Origin: Magnetococcales bacterium
GTDB lineage: Bacteria > Pseudomonadota > Magnetococcia > Magnetococcales > JADFYX01
Assembly (NCBI GenBank): GCA_015232795.1
Contig: JADFYX010000053.1
Coordinates: forward strand, 1 to 11,812
Length of the DNA: 11,812 bases
Direction: 5' to 3'
Shown here in pieces: positions 4,860-11,711 of this stretch. Position numbers and translations under genes: made by a program. How positions within the stretch are numbered: the first letter of the stretch is position 1; each line of letters starts with the position of its first letter. The notes under the pieces were generated by a model that was not told the origin of the DNA, made no database searches, and worked only from the letters and a program-made list of their open reading frames with translations.

Positions 4860-7589
4860 TTAATGACTTGTTCCTGATGAACGGGTGATTTTATTGTAGA
4901 CGTTATATTTACCCGACGGTTTTTTCATAGGTATCCGCTTTACCTCTTCTAGGGTATCTCCATCATATATCACCAAGGCTCCTTCTTTATCCCAAATACT
5001 CAGCAGTGCATAACGACCATCTCTGGTAAACTCTACATGTGCGGAGGTTTTGCCTGGAGCTGGACGTAAAGTTTTTACTATCTGCAATGTGGATTTATCT
5101 ATCACATGAACCAGATCACTATTGGGACCAAAAAAGACATCTACCCAAGCATATGGGGTTTTTTCATGGCTACGCATAAAAAAGCCTGGTCCTTTGGTCT
5201 TTATACGTTTTATCACTTCCCAGGTTTTTAGGTCAATTACCGAAACCACCCCCTCTTTTAAGTTGGGTGTAGCCATAACATCTCGACCTTGCCATTTCCA
5301 AGTGATACCAGAACCCAAATGGGGCATTCCAGGAATATCAATGCTGGCAATGCGCTTGCCGACATTCATATCTATCACCTGCCCTTTACCACCATCTCTG
5401 GAGGCTCCAATGAGATAACGATAGTTTTGGGTAAAGAAAAAATCATCTAGATAATCGTCTAGATGGATACGGCGTTCTTTAAACATAGGTTCAGCAGTTG
5501 ACGATACTTTTCCATCACGGTCATAGGGGATCTCCCAAACCTCTTTCATATCTTTTAGGGCTGCGATAAAACTGTTGCGGGGTGGGGCTACATATACGGC
5601 ACTTATACGTGAACTCTGGCCACTTTTATTATCTGCAACTTCAATAACTTGCAAAGGCTGCATAGTTTCGGCATCGATTGCAACCAGAGTATGGGGCAGA
5701 TAGTTTGCCGCCATTATGGTTTTACCGTCACCAGAGATAGCCACGTTTCGCATGTTTATACCGGCCCTTATTTCTGCCACCACTTTCAGGCTAAACATAT
5801 CAAATTTACTAACCCAGCCATCACGAGAGCCAAAATAGACAAAACGCCCATCGGGGGAATATTTTGGTCCACCGTGTAGGGCAAAACGGGTAGGAAAACG
5901 GTGAATTGGTTTTAGAAGATCACCATCAAGTATGGTGGCGTGGTGGTCTTCCAGCTCTACCACTATGAACATGTTCAATAGTTCTGCATTGTGTACTGGT
6001 TTATTAGGCAGGCTACTTAAAGGTATATGCTCAACCCGGCTGGCTTTAATCTCTCCCATGCCCCACTTTGGTATTTTCGGTAATGGGGTGTATATAAATT
6101 TAACAAGGGATTTAATTTCATCTTTGGATAATATTTCAGCAAAGGCGGGCATCTGGGTTATGGGACGGCCTTCACTTATAACCGTCAAGGCTTTTGCCGG
6201 ACGCAGACGTTTTAAATTTTCAGGCAGCAGAGCTGGCCCCATACCACCAAAACGTTCTGGGTGGTGACACTGGGCGCAATTTTGTTGATATACCCCCTCT
6301 ACTTCTAGTGCTTGAGCCTGTTCATAAGATTGGGCTTGGGCTAAAGATACAAAATTGGGTGCAAACATGGAGAAAGTAAATAAAATGGCAAAAAGCAGAG
6401 TGTTCACCATGCCCAATGCTGGTTTTTTTGTTTTATTATTTGTAGTTACCCCTATCTCTTCATCATTGAGATAACAGCCGGGATCTTCACTCCAAAAATC
6501 TCCATCTTGTTGATAAGCACGCACACGGGTGTTACCACCACAAATAGCAAGATATTTACAGGCACCACAACGCCCTGTTACGGGTCTGGGCCGTTGTCGC
6601 AAACCTTGCAAAAGCTGATCCTGGGAACCCCATATTTGGGCAAAAGAATTTTTTTTAAGATCTCCTAAAGAGTAGTTCCACCAAAAAATATCAGGGTGTA
6701 CATGACCCTGATTATCAATATTGGCTATACCTACCCCGGATGCGTTGCCACCCCATTTTAGTAGCATCTGCTCTGCCGCCTTAAATTTTTGAGGATGATT
6801 TTTAGCTATCCACATAAGAAAAAAAACTCCGTCTGCATCGTTGTTACCAGTTACAAACTCACGGGGGGACCCAACATCCAAATCATGCTTGGCACTGTTG
6901 ATGAGAGACTCCACCAACTCTCTTGTGGCTAAGTGGGCAGCATCCTCTTTACGGTTGGCGTTACCCCGTCCAGCATAGTTCCAGTGGGAGAGATAAAAAC
7001 GGTCTATGGACTCTTCTTCCATCAACGCAAAAAGTGCTGGTAAATCTGCGATATTATCATTGGTGGGGGTAAAACGAATACCCGCTTTAACCCCTAATTC
7101 ACTACAGTTACGAATACCGTTTATAGACTCATCAAAGGCACCTACCCGGCCTCTGATAAAATCATGTTTTTCTTTTAAACCATCTAAACTTACACCCACA
7201 TAATCAAAACCAGCATTGGCAATTTTTTGAGCCATGGTTTTGTCCATCAAGGTGCCATTACTTGATAACCCCAGATAAAATCCCAACTTTTTAGCGTATG
7301 TTGCTATTTCAAAAATATCAGGCCGCAGCAGAGGTTCCCCACCCGAGAGAATAACTGCTGGAACTGCAAACTCTTTTAGCTCATGCAAAACCCGAAACAC
7401 CTCTTGTGTGCTTAACTCGCCAGAAAAATCTTTATCTGTTGAGGAGGTATAACAGTGGCGACAGCTAAGGTTACAACGGCGGATAACATTCCACACAACA
7501 ACCGGACCAGTAGCAGAACGTGCTTTACTTGGTGACCTTTGGGGTTTTTGGCTGAATAGAGAAGCCATTATTTGGGATAGTCTGAACAT
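4860..7589 (-). CDS. nirJN: Fused heme d1 synthesis protein: radical SAM NirJ plus cytochrome c/d1 dehydrogenase NirN
   Basis: A single 909-residue frame. Residues 1-381 are NirJ: CNLSCRHC (Cys39, 43, 46) binds the radical SAM cluster, SGGEP (82-86) helps bind SAM, and Cys341, 344, 350 and 372 fit a SPASM-type auxiliary cluster. NirJ acts in the cytoplasm on the side chains of didecarboxysiroheme. Residues 386-420 are a lysine-rich stretch plus a hydrophobic segment ending LAQAQ, i.e. a signal peptide or anchor. Residues 421-909 are NirN-like: a CAQCH heme c motif (438-442), candidate axial Met480, then a d1-type beta-propeller. NirN features there include HGGPKYSPDGRFVYF (His572), MPHLGSGITW and FFMRSHEKTPYAW. 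NirN makes the acrylate double bond of heme d1 in the periplasm. A fusion would be a bitopic protein spanning both compartments, unless the signal peptide is cleaved or the frame is really two genes (see 6423-6429). Confidence 0.87.
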   Translation of the reverse strand: MFRLSQIMASLFSQKPQRSPSKARSATGPVVVWNVIRRCNLSCRHCYTSSTDKDFSGELSTQEVFRVLHELKEFAVPAVILSGGEPLLRPDIFEIATYAKKLGFYLGLSSNGTLMDKTMAQKIANAGFDYVGVSLDGLKEKHDFIRGRVGAFDESINGIRNCSELGVKAGIRFTPTNDNIADLPALFALMEEESIDRFYLSHWNYAGRGNANRKEDAAHLATRELVESLINSAKHDLDVGSPREFVTGNNDADGVFFLMWIAKNHPQKFKAAEQMLLKWGGNASGVGIANIDNQGHVHPDIFWWNYSLGDLKKNSFAQIWGSQDQLLQGLRQRPRPVTGRCGACKYLAICGGNTRVRAYQQDGDFWSEDPGCYLNDEEIGVTTNNKTKKPALGMVNTLLFAILFTFSMFAPNFVSLAQAQSYEQAQALEVEGVYQQNCAQCHHPERFGGMGPALLPENLKRLRPAKALTVISEGRPITQMPAFAEILSKDEIKSLVKFIYTPLPKIPKWGMGEIKASRVEHIPLSSLPNKPVHNAELLNMFIVVELEDHHATILDGDLLKPIHRFPTRFALHGGPKYSPDGRFVYFGSRDGWVSKFDMFSLKVVAEIRAGINMRNVAISGDGKTIMAANYLPHTLVAIDAETMQPLQVIEVADNKSGQSSRISAVYVAPPRNSFIAALKDMKEVWEIPYDRDGKVSSTAEPMFKERRIHLDDYLDDFFFTQNYRYLIGASRDGGKGQVIDMNVGKRIASIDIPGMPHLGSGITWKWQGRDVMATPNLKEGVVSVIDLKTWEVIKRIKTKGPGFFMRSHEKTPYAWVDVFFGPNSDLVHVIDKSTLQIVKTLRPAPGKTSAHVEFTRDGRYALLSIWDKEGALVIYDGDTLEEVKRIPMKKPSGKYNVYNKITRSSGTSH
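6423..6429 (-). other. Run of seven A at the nirJ-nirN junction
   Basis: Codons 387-389 read ACA AAA AAA, giving an uninterrupted A7 on the coding strand. With one A fewer, the frame would end after QHWAW at a TGA inside ATGGTGA. The ATG of that motif (6410-6408) is Met394, the natural start of the NirN signal peptide. Normal separate nirJ and nirN genes with overlapping ends are thus one base away. The run is also a typical site for polymerase slippage, ribosomal slippage or sequencing error. Confidence 0.75.
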
Positions 7590-7634
7590 TAAAGATCTAC
7601 CGTAATTTTATTTCACAATCATGGATAAATACTA

Positions 7635-8636
7635 CTACGTTTTCAAACGCATACCACTCTTTTTTAAAATTTTAGAGCTATACAAAATTTCATGTCCCAT
7701 ATTATCATCTCCCAACATTTGGGAGATTTCCTCAACCCTTTTATTGACTATTGATCTATCACTACCATGCACCATAACAAACAGATTATAACTCCATTCT
7801 GGTTCATTACGGGGGCGTTTATAGCAGTGGCTTACATACCCTAAAGAGCCGATTTTTTCACCAATGGTTTTGATCTTTTCGTCAGGCAGGTTCCAAACCG
7901 ACATACCGTTGCCTTTCAGCCCTAACTTAATGTGATTTGGCACTACACCAATACGACGAATCCAACCCCGCTCTAACATTGTAGTTAAGTGGTTTATTAA
8001 TTGTACCTCTGTCATACCAATACTTTTGGCAACATCTTCATATGGGTATTGTGTAAGGGGAAGCCCCTCTTGGGTAGCTGTGATAACCGCCCTTTCATCT
8101 TTTGTCGGTTCAAACCCCTTATCCTTACCCGATTTAAGGTATGCAGAGGTCTCTAAAGGTACGGTATCAATTGCTCCAGCATCATCAAGTTTTAGTTTAA
8201 AGCCAAGGCGGTACTCTTCGAGCTTTGGCAGGTTAAAAACCTTATGCCCGGTCTGTTTTTCTATTTTATCAACTGCTGCTTGAATACCATCGGCAGTTTC
8301 GGTAGCCAGTACAAACCACATGTTTAGGGTGTGGTCACGGGCATAATTATGGGCTACCTCTGGCATGGCATTTACTATTTGTGCCATTGAGTCAAACTCA
8401 TCATCTCCAACAGACATGGCAGCAAGAGTTAAGCCTCCCCCCATCTGTTCAGCATTAAAAAGTGGCCCGAAACGGGTAAGAAAGCCGTGAGATAACATTG
8501 TTTGCAGACGTGTTACCAAAATATACTCACTGATATCCAACTCTTCTGCCACAGCAGCGAAAGGTTGCCTGCTTAATGGAAAACCGATCTGTAAATTATT
8601 GATTATAGAACGAGATATTACATCGATTGTTATCAT
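7635..8636 (-). CDS. nirGH: Siroheme decarboxylase, NirG-NirH fusion
   Basis: Two siroheme-decarboxylase units (the AhbA/AhbB and NirDLGH family, with Lrp/AsnC-like helix-turn-helix starts) in one 333-residue chain. Unit 1 (1-150) is NirG-like: FPLSRQPFAAVAEEL, HNYARDHTLNMWFV with His96, and the closing LPKLEEYRLGF. A linker of about 30 residues leads to unit 2 (180-333), which is NirH-like: RRIGVVPNHIKLGLKGNGMSVWN, VSHCYKRPR with His270, and ILYSSKILKKSGMRL. NirD, L, G and H together remove two carboxyl groups from siroheme to give 12,18-didecarboxysiroheme in the cytoplasm. The assignment to G and H rests on sequence pattern and on position after nirD and nirL. The start is two bases after the nirL stop with no clear ribosome site, so translation is probably coupled. 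A 45-base gap precedes nirJ. The helix-turn-helix part in this family is not taken as evidence of DNA binding. Confidence 0.87.
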   Translation of the reverse strand: MITIDVISRSIINNLQIGFPLSRQPFAAVAEELDISEYILVTRLQTMLSHGFLTRFGPLFNAEQMGGGLTLAAMSVGDDEFDSMAQIVNAMPEVAHNYARDHTLNMWFVLATETADGIQAAVDKIEKQTGHKVFNLPKLEEYRLGFKLKLDDAGAIDTVPLETSAYLKSGKDKGFEPTKDERAVITATQEGLPLTQYPYEDVAKSIGMTEVQLINHLTTMLERGWIRRIGVVPNHIKLGLKGNGMSVWNLPDEKIKTIGEKIGSLGYVSHCYKRPRNEPEWSYNLFVMVHGSDRSIVNKRVEEISQMLGDDNMGHEILYSSKILKKSGMRLKT

Positions 8637-8638
8637 TT

Positions 8639-9163
8639 TTAAATCGTTTGGGATTGGCTAGGTTTAGTTGCGAAATAATGAGCACCTTGCTGTTTATAAC
8701 GGCGTTGGCTAAATAGCACCTCTTTTGCAATATCTTCCATACCGCAGTGAGCTTCCAACTTGGCAATATTATCTAACACCTCACTACGTTGCCGTCCGTG
8801 GATCATGCAATATAGATTATAGGGCCAACGTGGTAGAGAACGTCTACGAAGATAGCAGAGGTTAACAAATTCCATCTCTCCTATAAGTTTACCCTTTTGT
8901 GGTACTAAATCGTCCGGAACATTCCAAACCACCATGGCGTTGGCTTTAAACCCCAACTCACGATGGCGAACGACTACCCCAATGCGTTTTATAACTCCAC
9001 GCTCGCTCAAACCTTTGAGAATAGCAATAACCTCTGACTCAGATAGTCCAATTGCATGACCAATATCCTGAAATGGTCTTGGGCTCAGTGGAAAACCAGT
9101 TTGGATAACCTCAAGAAGGTCTGACTCTTTTTCATTTACTATCTGCATACTTATGACCAACAT
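8639..9163 (-). CDS. nirL: Siroheme decarboxylase subunit NirL
   Basis: A 174-residue single-unit siroheme decarboxylase protein. The N-terminal AsnC-like segment (10-60) contains GFPLSPRPFQDIG. The C-terminal ferredoxin-like part has KRIGVVVRHRELGFKANAMVVWNVPDD, then VNLCYLRRRSLPRWPYNLYCMIHGR, and ends in EVLFSQRRYKQQG. The LCY, RRxLPxWPYNL and CMIHGR blocks point to NirL rather than NirD or NirG. The CY site has Asn-Leu where NirH has Ser-His. It lies 11 bases after nirD and 2 bases before nirGH, inside the operon. The start at 9163 has no strong ribosome site; an in-frame ATG at 9148 is an alternative that would shorten the protein by five residues. It acts with NirD and NirGH in the cytoplasm. 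Confidence 0.87.
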   Translation of the reverse strand: MLVISMQIVNEKESDLLEVIQTGFPLSPRPFQDIGHAIGLSESEVIAILKGLSERGVIKRIGVVVRHRELGFKANAMVVWNVPDDLVPQKGKLIGEMEFVNLCYLRRRSLPRWPYNLYCMIHGRQRSEVLDNIAKLEAHCGMEDIAKEVLFSQRRYKQQGAHYFATKPSQSQTI

Positions 9164-9174
9164 TTACGCTTTTA

Positions 9175-9642
9175 TCAGTGGATGGGAAATCCCAAATTAA
9201 TATGGAAATTTGCCTCCATTGGTAACATTAAAACAGGGGAGCCACTTTTAGACTCAATCTCGGCTAATATTTCAACTAGCCGTTCATTTGAACGAGCAGT
9301 CACCACAAACCATAGGTTTAAGGTATTTTCCCGCTCATAGTTATGGTTTACTTCACTAAAACTGTTTACAATATCCGCTACCCGATCAATATCATCGGGA
9401 GCAACCTCCATTGCAGCTAACGTACTTACCCCAAGGGCTCCATTGCGCAAAACGCAACCTACCCTTGAGACCATTCCACATTCATGAAGATGTTGCAACT
9501 GTTGCAAAACCTCATCTTCGCTGATTCCCAACTGGCGGCCTATCTCTTTATATGGTTCTGCTACTAAAGGAAAATCATGTTGAAAGGCATTTAAAAGCTG
9601 CCATTCAATAGCCGACAAACCCAGATGTGGATCATCCTTCAT
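9175..9642 (-). CDS. nirD: Siroheme decarboxylase subunit NirD
   Basis: A 155-residue single unit. Recognisable parts are the AsnC-like opening (LSAIEWQLLNAFQHDFPL, then YKEIGRQLGISEDEV), SRVGCVLRNGALGVSTLAAMEV, and the HNYERENTLNLWFVV block with a histidine that NirD and NirG share. It ends in INLGFPI. The NirG half of the fused neighbour ends instead in LPKLEEYRLGF, so this one is best called NirD, and its place directly after nirF agrees. It starts five bases after the nirF stop, with only a weak GGGCTG purine patch upstream, suggesting coupling. It should form hetero-oligomers with NirL and the NirGH fusion to decarboxylate siroheme. Confidence 0.86.
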   Translation of the reverse strand: MKDDPHLGLSAIEWQLLNAFQHDFPLVAEPYKEIGRQLGISEDEVLQQLQHLHECGMVSRVGCVLRNGALGVSTLAAMEVAPDDIDRVADIVNSFSEVNHNYERENTLNLWFVVTARSNERLVEILAEIESKSGSPVLMLPMEANFHINLGFPIH

Positions 9643-9647
9643 ACTAA

Positions 9648-10820
9648 CTACAGCCCTATTTTATGCGCTCTTGAGGTAAAAAAGATACCACTAGGCTTTT
9701 CTACCGTAAGAGCAGACAGTCTTTCAAAACTATCTGTATTGTAAACTTCTACCCGATCGAGATCTCGTACTGATACCCAAACATGTTCACCACGGGGGGT
9801 AAACTCCATATGCATCACACCATTACCCGGTTTTAGGGTTTTAACCACTTGCAAAGTTTGCACATCAATTATCTGCAATGTGTCATTTTTAGGAAAGGCA
9901 AAGTTAACCCATACCTGCCGTCCATCAGGACGACCCATGGCAAATACCGGCTGGCTGTGGACAGGAATCCGCCCTTTTTCCTCCCAGGTATTAGTATCAA
10001 CAACCAAAATTTCATGTCTACCTACCGCTGGTAAAAAAGCCATGCCTCCGGCTATAGCCCACCCTTCTAAGTGGGGCATTTTATAAACAGGTAGCTTTTT
10101 TTCCCCTTTGCCATAATTTGTAAGAATTTTTTTTACACCTTTTTCAGTGTTCCACAAATCTAGAAGGGCAAGACCATCCTCACCAAATAACCCAGCTATA
10201 TAAAACCTTCCATCAGGGGTAACAAGTCCATCATAGGGTTTTTCACCAATCTCTTTGAATTTGGTAATTTTAGGGGCAGCAACATTGCTCATGTCGGCTA
10301 TCCAGATTTCACCGGCATCAAAAAGGCTGAAAACAAACTTCTGCCCAGGTACGTCAACCAACCCCACCACCTTGGATAGCTCGCCATCTTCACCAACTGC
10401 TGGAATATCTGCTACTAGCTCAAGAGTGGTAGCATCAAATACCCTAACCCCTCCTGGAGAATAATTAGAGACTGCTACGAGTCGTCCATCCTGAGAGATA
10501 GCACCACCAATGCTGTTACCACCCTGAATAACCCGCTTAACAAGGGTGCTAGTTAAAATATCAATTTTACTTAAACCACCATCACGACCAAACAGATAAG
10601 CGTAACGACCATCTCTGGAATATACCGCAGAGGCGTGGGATAGATCCCCCAAACCTTTTACACTACCAAGAATTGTTTTATTGGTGGTCTCTACCACTTT
10701 AATGCTTCCCGAAGCACGCTCAATTACCAACCCCATATCACCCACTCCTCGCAAAGAGGCTCCACACCCCGTCAAAAGGAAGGAGAGAACAAGTAAAATT
10801 GTTGTTAGTGTATGTTTCAT
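9648..10820 (-). CDS. nirF: Heme d1 biosynthesis lipoprotein NirF
   Basis: A 390-residue d1-type beta-propeller without a heme c domain. Residues 1-19 are a lipoprotein signal (TILLVLSFLLTGC) with Cys19 as acylation site, so it should be tethered in the periplasm. The propeller shows repeated strand patterns such as HASAVYSRDGRYAYLFGRDGG (His62 matches the conserved N-terminal histidine known to matter in NirF), PDGRFYIAGLFGEDG, and a closing VMHMEFTPRGEHVWVSVRD. NirF is required for heme d1 formation and acts on a late intermediate; its exact reaction has been debated. The ATG overlaps the nirC stop (TAATG), indicating tight coupling. Length and order are normal for the family. It is clearly a distant relative of the NirN half of nirJN, so it could be miscalled as that by a coarse search. 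Confidence 0.9.
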   Translation of the reverse strand: MKHTLTTILLVLSFLLTGCGASLRGVGDMGLVIERASGSIKVVETTNKTILGSVKGLGDLSHASAVYSRDGRYAYLFGRDGGLSKIDILTSTLVKRVIQGGNSIGGAISQDGRLVAVSNYSPGGVRVFDATTLELVADIPAVGEDGELSKVVGLVDVPGQKFVFSLFDAGEIWIADMSNVAAPKITKFKEIGEKPYDGLVTPDGRFYIAGLFGEDGLALLDLWNTEKGVKKILTNYGKGEKKLPVYKMPHLEGWAIAGGMAFLPAVGRHEILVVDTNTWEEKGRIPVHSQPVFAMGRPDGRQVWVNFAFPKNDTLQIIDVQTLQVVKTLKPGNGVMHMEFTPRGEHVWVSVRDLDRVEVYNTDSFERLSALTVEKPSGIFFTSRAHKIGL

Positions 10821-11356
10821 TATTGGGGAATTCCCTTCTTTAACTGGCTAATCAACCAAACAATTTCCTCGCGACTTAGCAGACCTTCCCAAGGGGGCAT
10901 GGCTTGCTCCGGTATACCAAAAAAAACTGTGTCAGCAAGAAAATCTATATCTTTACCTGCAAGGGCATCCGGTGTAAGGGGAGGACCCAAACCACCTTTC
11001 ATGGTCAACCCATGGCAAGAACCGCAATCATGTTTCAACATGTGGATAAGGGTTTCCTGTCTTTGGGTTGTTAAACCCTGAGCGTGATTTAAAGTTGGGT
11101 AGATAAACGCAAGTGCAAATATCAGTAAAAATATTTGCTGTAACCTGGAAATAGCCGTTGGCACAAAATACGTGCTGAGGCACATTGATATATCTGTAAC
11201 AACGGTAAAAGCAACCTTTACCTTATTATTGGTAATAAGATTTTTTACCGTCGTGCCAGGCAAATAAATGGGTTTGGTCAGATCTGTGCTGACAGCTACT
11301 GTTTGTCGAATCATAGGGATATGATACGGGAGCCAGAACTGTTCGTCAACAAGCAT
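10820..11356 (-). CDS. nirC: NirC-type small c-type cytochrome (c55X), start uncertain
   Basis: The C-terminal 85 residues are a monoheme cytochrome c: CGSCHGLTMKGGLGPPLTP with the heme motif, then EQAMPPW carrying the likely axial Met, and the helix REEIVWLISQLKKG. Before it lies a signal peptide (LQQIFLLIFALAFIYPTLNHAQ), so it is periplasmic. NirC is known as a small cytochrome linked to nitrite reductase and heme d1 synthesis. The start is disputed. ATG 11356 has a good GAGG site and gives 178 residues, with about 58 before the signal region. ATG 11185 has no ribosome site but gives about 120 residues, the family's usual length. A strong hairpin at 11202-11251 suggests part of the extension may be untranslated leader. 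It is the first gene of the nir run and shares TAATG with nirF. Confidence 0.82.
   Translation of the reverse strand: MLVDEQFWLPYHIPMIRQTVAVSTDLTKPIYLPGTTVKNLITNNKVKVAFTVVTDISMCLSTYFVPTAISRLQQIFLLIFALAFIYPTLNHAQGLTTQRQETLIHMLKHDCGSCHGLTMKGGLGPPLTPDALAGKDIDFLADTVFFGIPEQAMPPWEGLLSREEIVWLISQLKKGIPQ
11202..11251 (-). other. Nested inverted repeat in the nirC leader or N-terminal coding part
   Basis: Outer arms ACGGTAAAA (11202-11210) and TTTTACCGT (11243-11251) pair perfectly over 9 bases. Inside, CTTATTA (11222-11228) and TAATAAG (11233-11239) pair over 7 bases around a four-base loop. In nirC mRNA this would fold as one long interrupted hairpin ending 16 bases before the alternative nirC start at 11185. 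It could be a leader structure controlling translation, a cruciform, or chance in AT-rich DNA. Confidence 0.45.
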
Positions 11357-11380
11357 CAAACCTCATTTTAAGAGGTTAAA

Positions 11381-11394
11381 TTGACTAAGATCAA
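11381..11394 (-). promoter_or_regulatory. Fnr/Dnr box upstream of the heme d1 operon
   Basis: On the - strand it reads TTGATCTTAGTCAA, i.e. TTGAT-N4-GTCAA, a near-perfect dyad of the Fnr/Anr/Dnr consensus and the type expected for the ExxSR helix of the Dnr encoded at 3264-3953. It lies 24 bases before the nirC ATG at 11356. A class II site (centre about 41 bases upstream of the start of transcription) would put that start near 11346, inside the long nirC frame, which supports a downstream translation start. No clear -10 box fits that spacing. Confidence 0.6.
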
Positions 11395-11437
11395 ATGCAG
11401 AGTATTAGTGGTAGATTTTAAGCATTTATTATTACCA

Positions 11438-11480
11438 TAGCTCTGGCATTTGGAGTTTATTATTTCAGTTGCCAGAGCTA
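11438..11480. repeat. Perfect 11-base inverted repeat between the small membrane-protein gene and the nir operon
   Basis: TAGCTCTGGCA (11438-11448) and TGCCAGAGCTA (11470-11480) are exact inverse complements with a 21-base loop. The - strand transcript of the small gene would run into it about 55 bases after its stop. No T run follows on the - strand, so it is not a standard intrinsic terminator. An RNA-stabilising or Rho-related 3' structure, or an operator, is possible. Confidence 0.5.
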
Positions 11481-11535
11481 AAAATACATCTATAGATCAT
11501 TTACAGGTAGGTAGTTACAACTTTTGAATCATTTG

Positions 11536-11667
11536 TTAAAATATAGATACTAAATGCAAGGTGTTCCAGATTAAATATGGTGAAGAAAAAATAAGTGTAA
11601 CTGCCAAGAGCCCCAAAAAAGCAGTAACAATAATTGAGTTGGTGTTGAGGGTTTGTTGATTATTCAT
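11536..11667 (-). CDS. 43-residue single-span membrane protein
   Basis: This short frame opens with ATG (11667) after a good GGGAG ribosome site eight bases upstream and ends at TAA (11536-11538). The product has a polar N-terminus (MNNQQTLNTNS), one transmembrane helix (IIVTAFLGLLAVTLIF), then SSPYLIWNTLHLVSIF. Support comes from its neighbour. The partial frame at 11712-11812 encodes a clearly related tail, matching in L-G-x-x-A-V, the Pro after the helix and the following N-x-L (about 10 identities in 29 aligned positions by eye). A shared pattern in two adjacent frames argues that both are real genes. I do not recognise the family. Given the place next to nir genes, a small subunit or assembly factor of a membrane complex is conceivable but unproven. 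Confidence 0.6.
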   Translation of the reverse strand: MNNQQTLNTNSIIVTAFLGLLAVTLIFSSPYLIWNTLHLVSIF

Positions 11668-11691
11668 TGAGTTACTCCCAAATTACAAATA

Positions 11692-11705
11692 TTGACATTT
11701 TTCAA
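11692..11705 (-). promoter_or_regulatory. Second Fnr/Dnr-like box
   Basis: The - strand reads TTGAAAAATGTCAA, i.e. TTGAA-N4-GTCAA, two differences from the full TTGAT-N4-ATCAA consensus but nearly palindromic. It lies exactly 24 bases before the ATG of the 43-residue protein, the same distance as the box at 11381-11394 from ATG 11356. It is weaker than that box and could be chance. Confidence 0.33.
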
Positions 11706-11711
11706 GCTTAA

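Noticed and set aside
5122..6379. Several + strand open frames opposite nirJN, and similar ones opposite nirGH, nirF and nirC
   Set aside because: They lie wholly over well-recognised - strand genes, show no family pattern and have no ribosome sites. They are shadows of the coding strand.
11222..11246. AT-only hairpin followed by six T on the + strand, resembling an intrinsic terminator
   Set aside because: No + strand gene precedes it and the stem has almost no G-C pairs. It is better read as the inner part of the larger inverted repeat on the nirC side.
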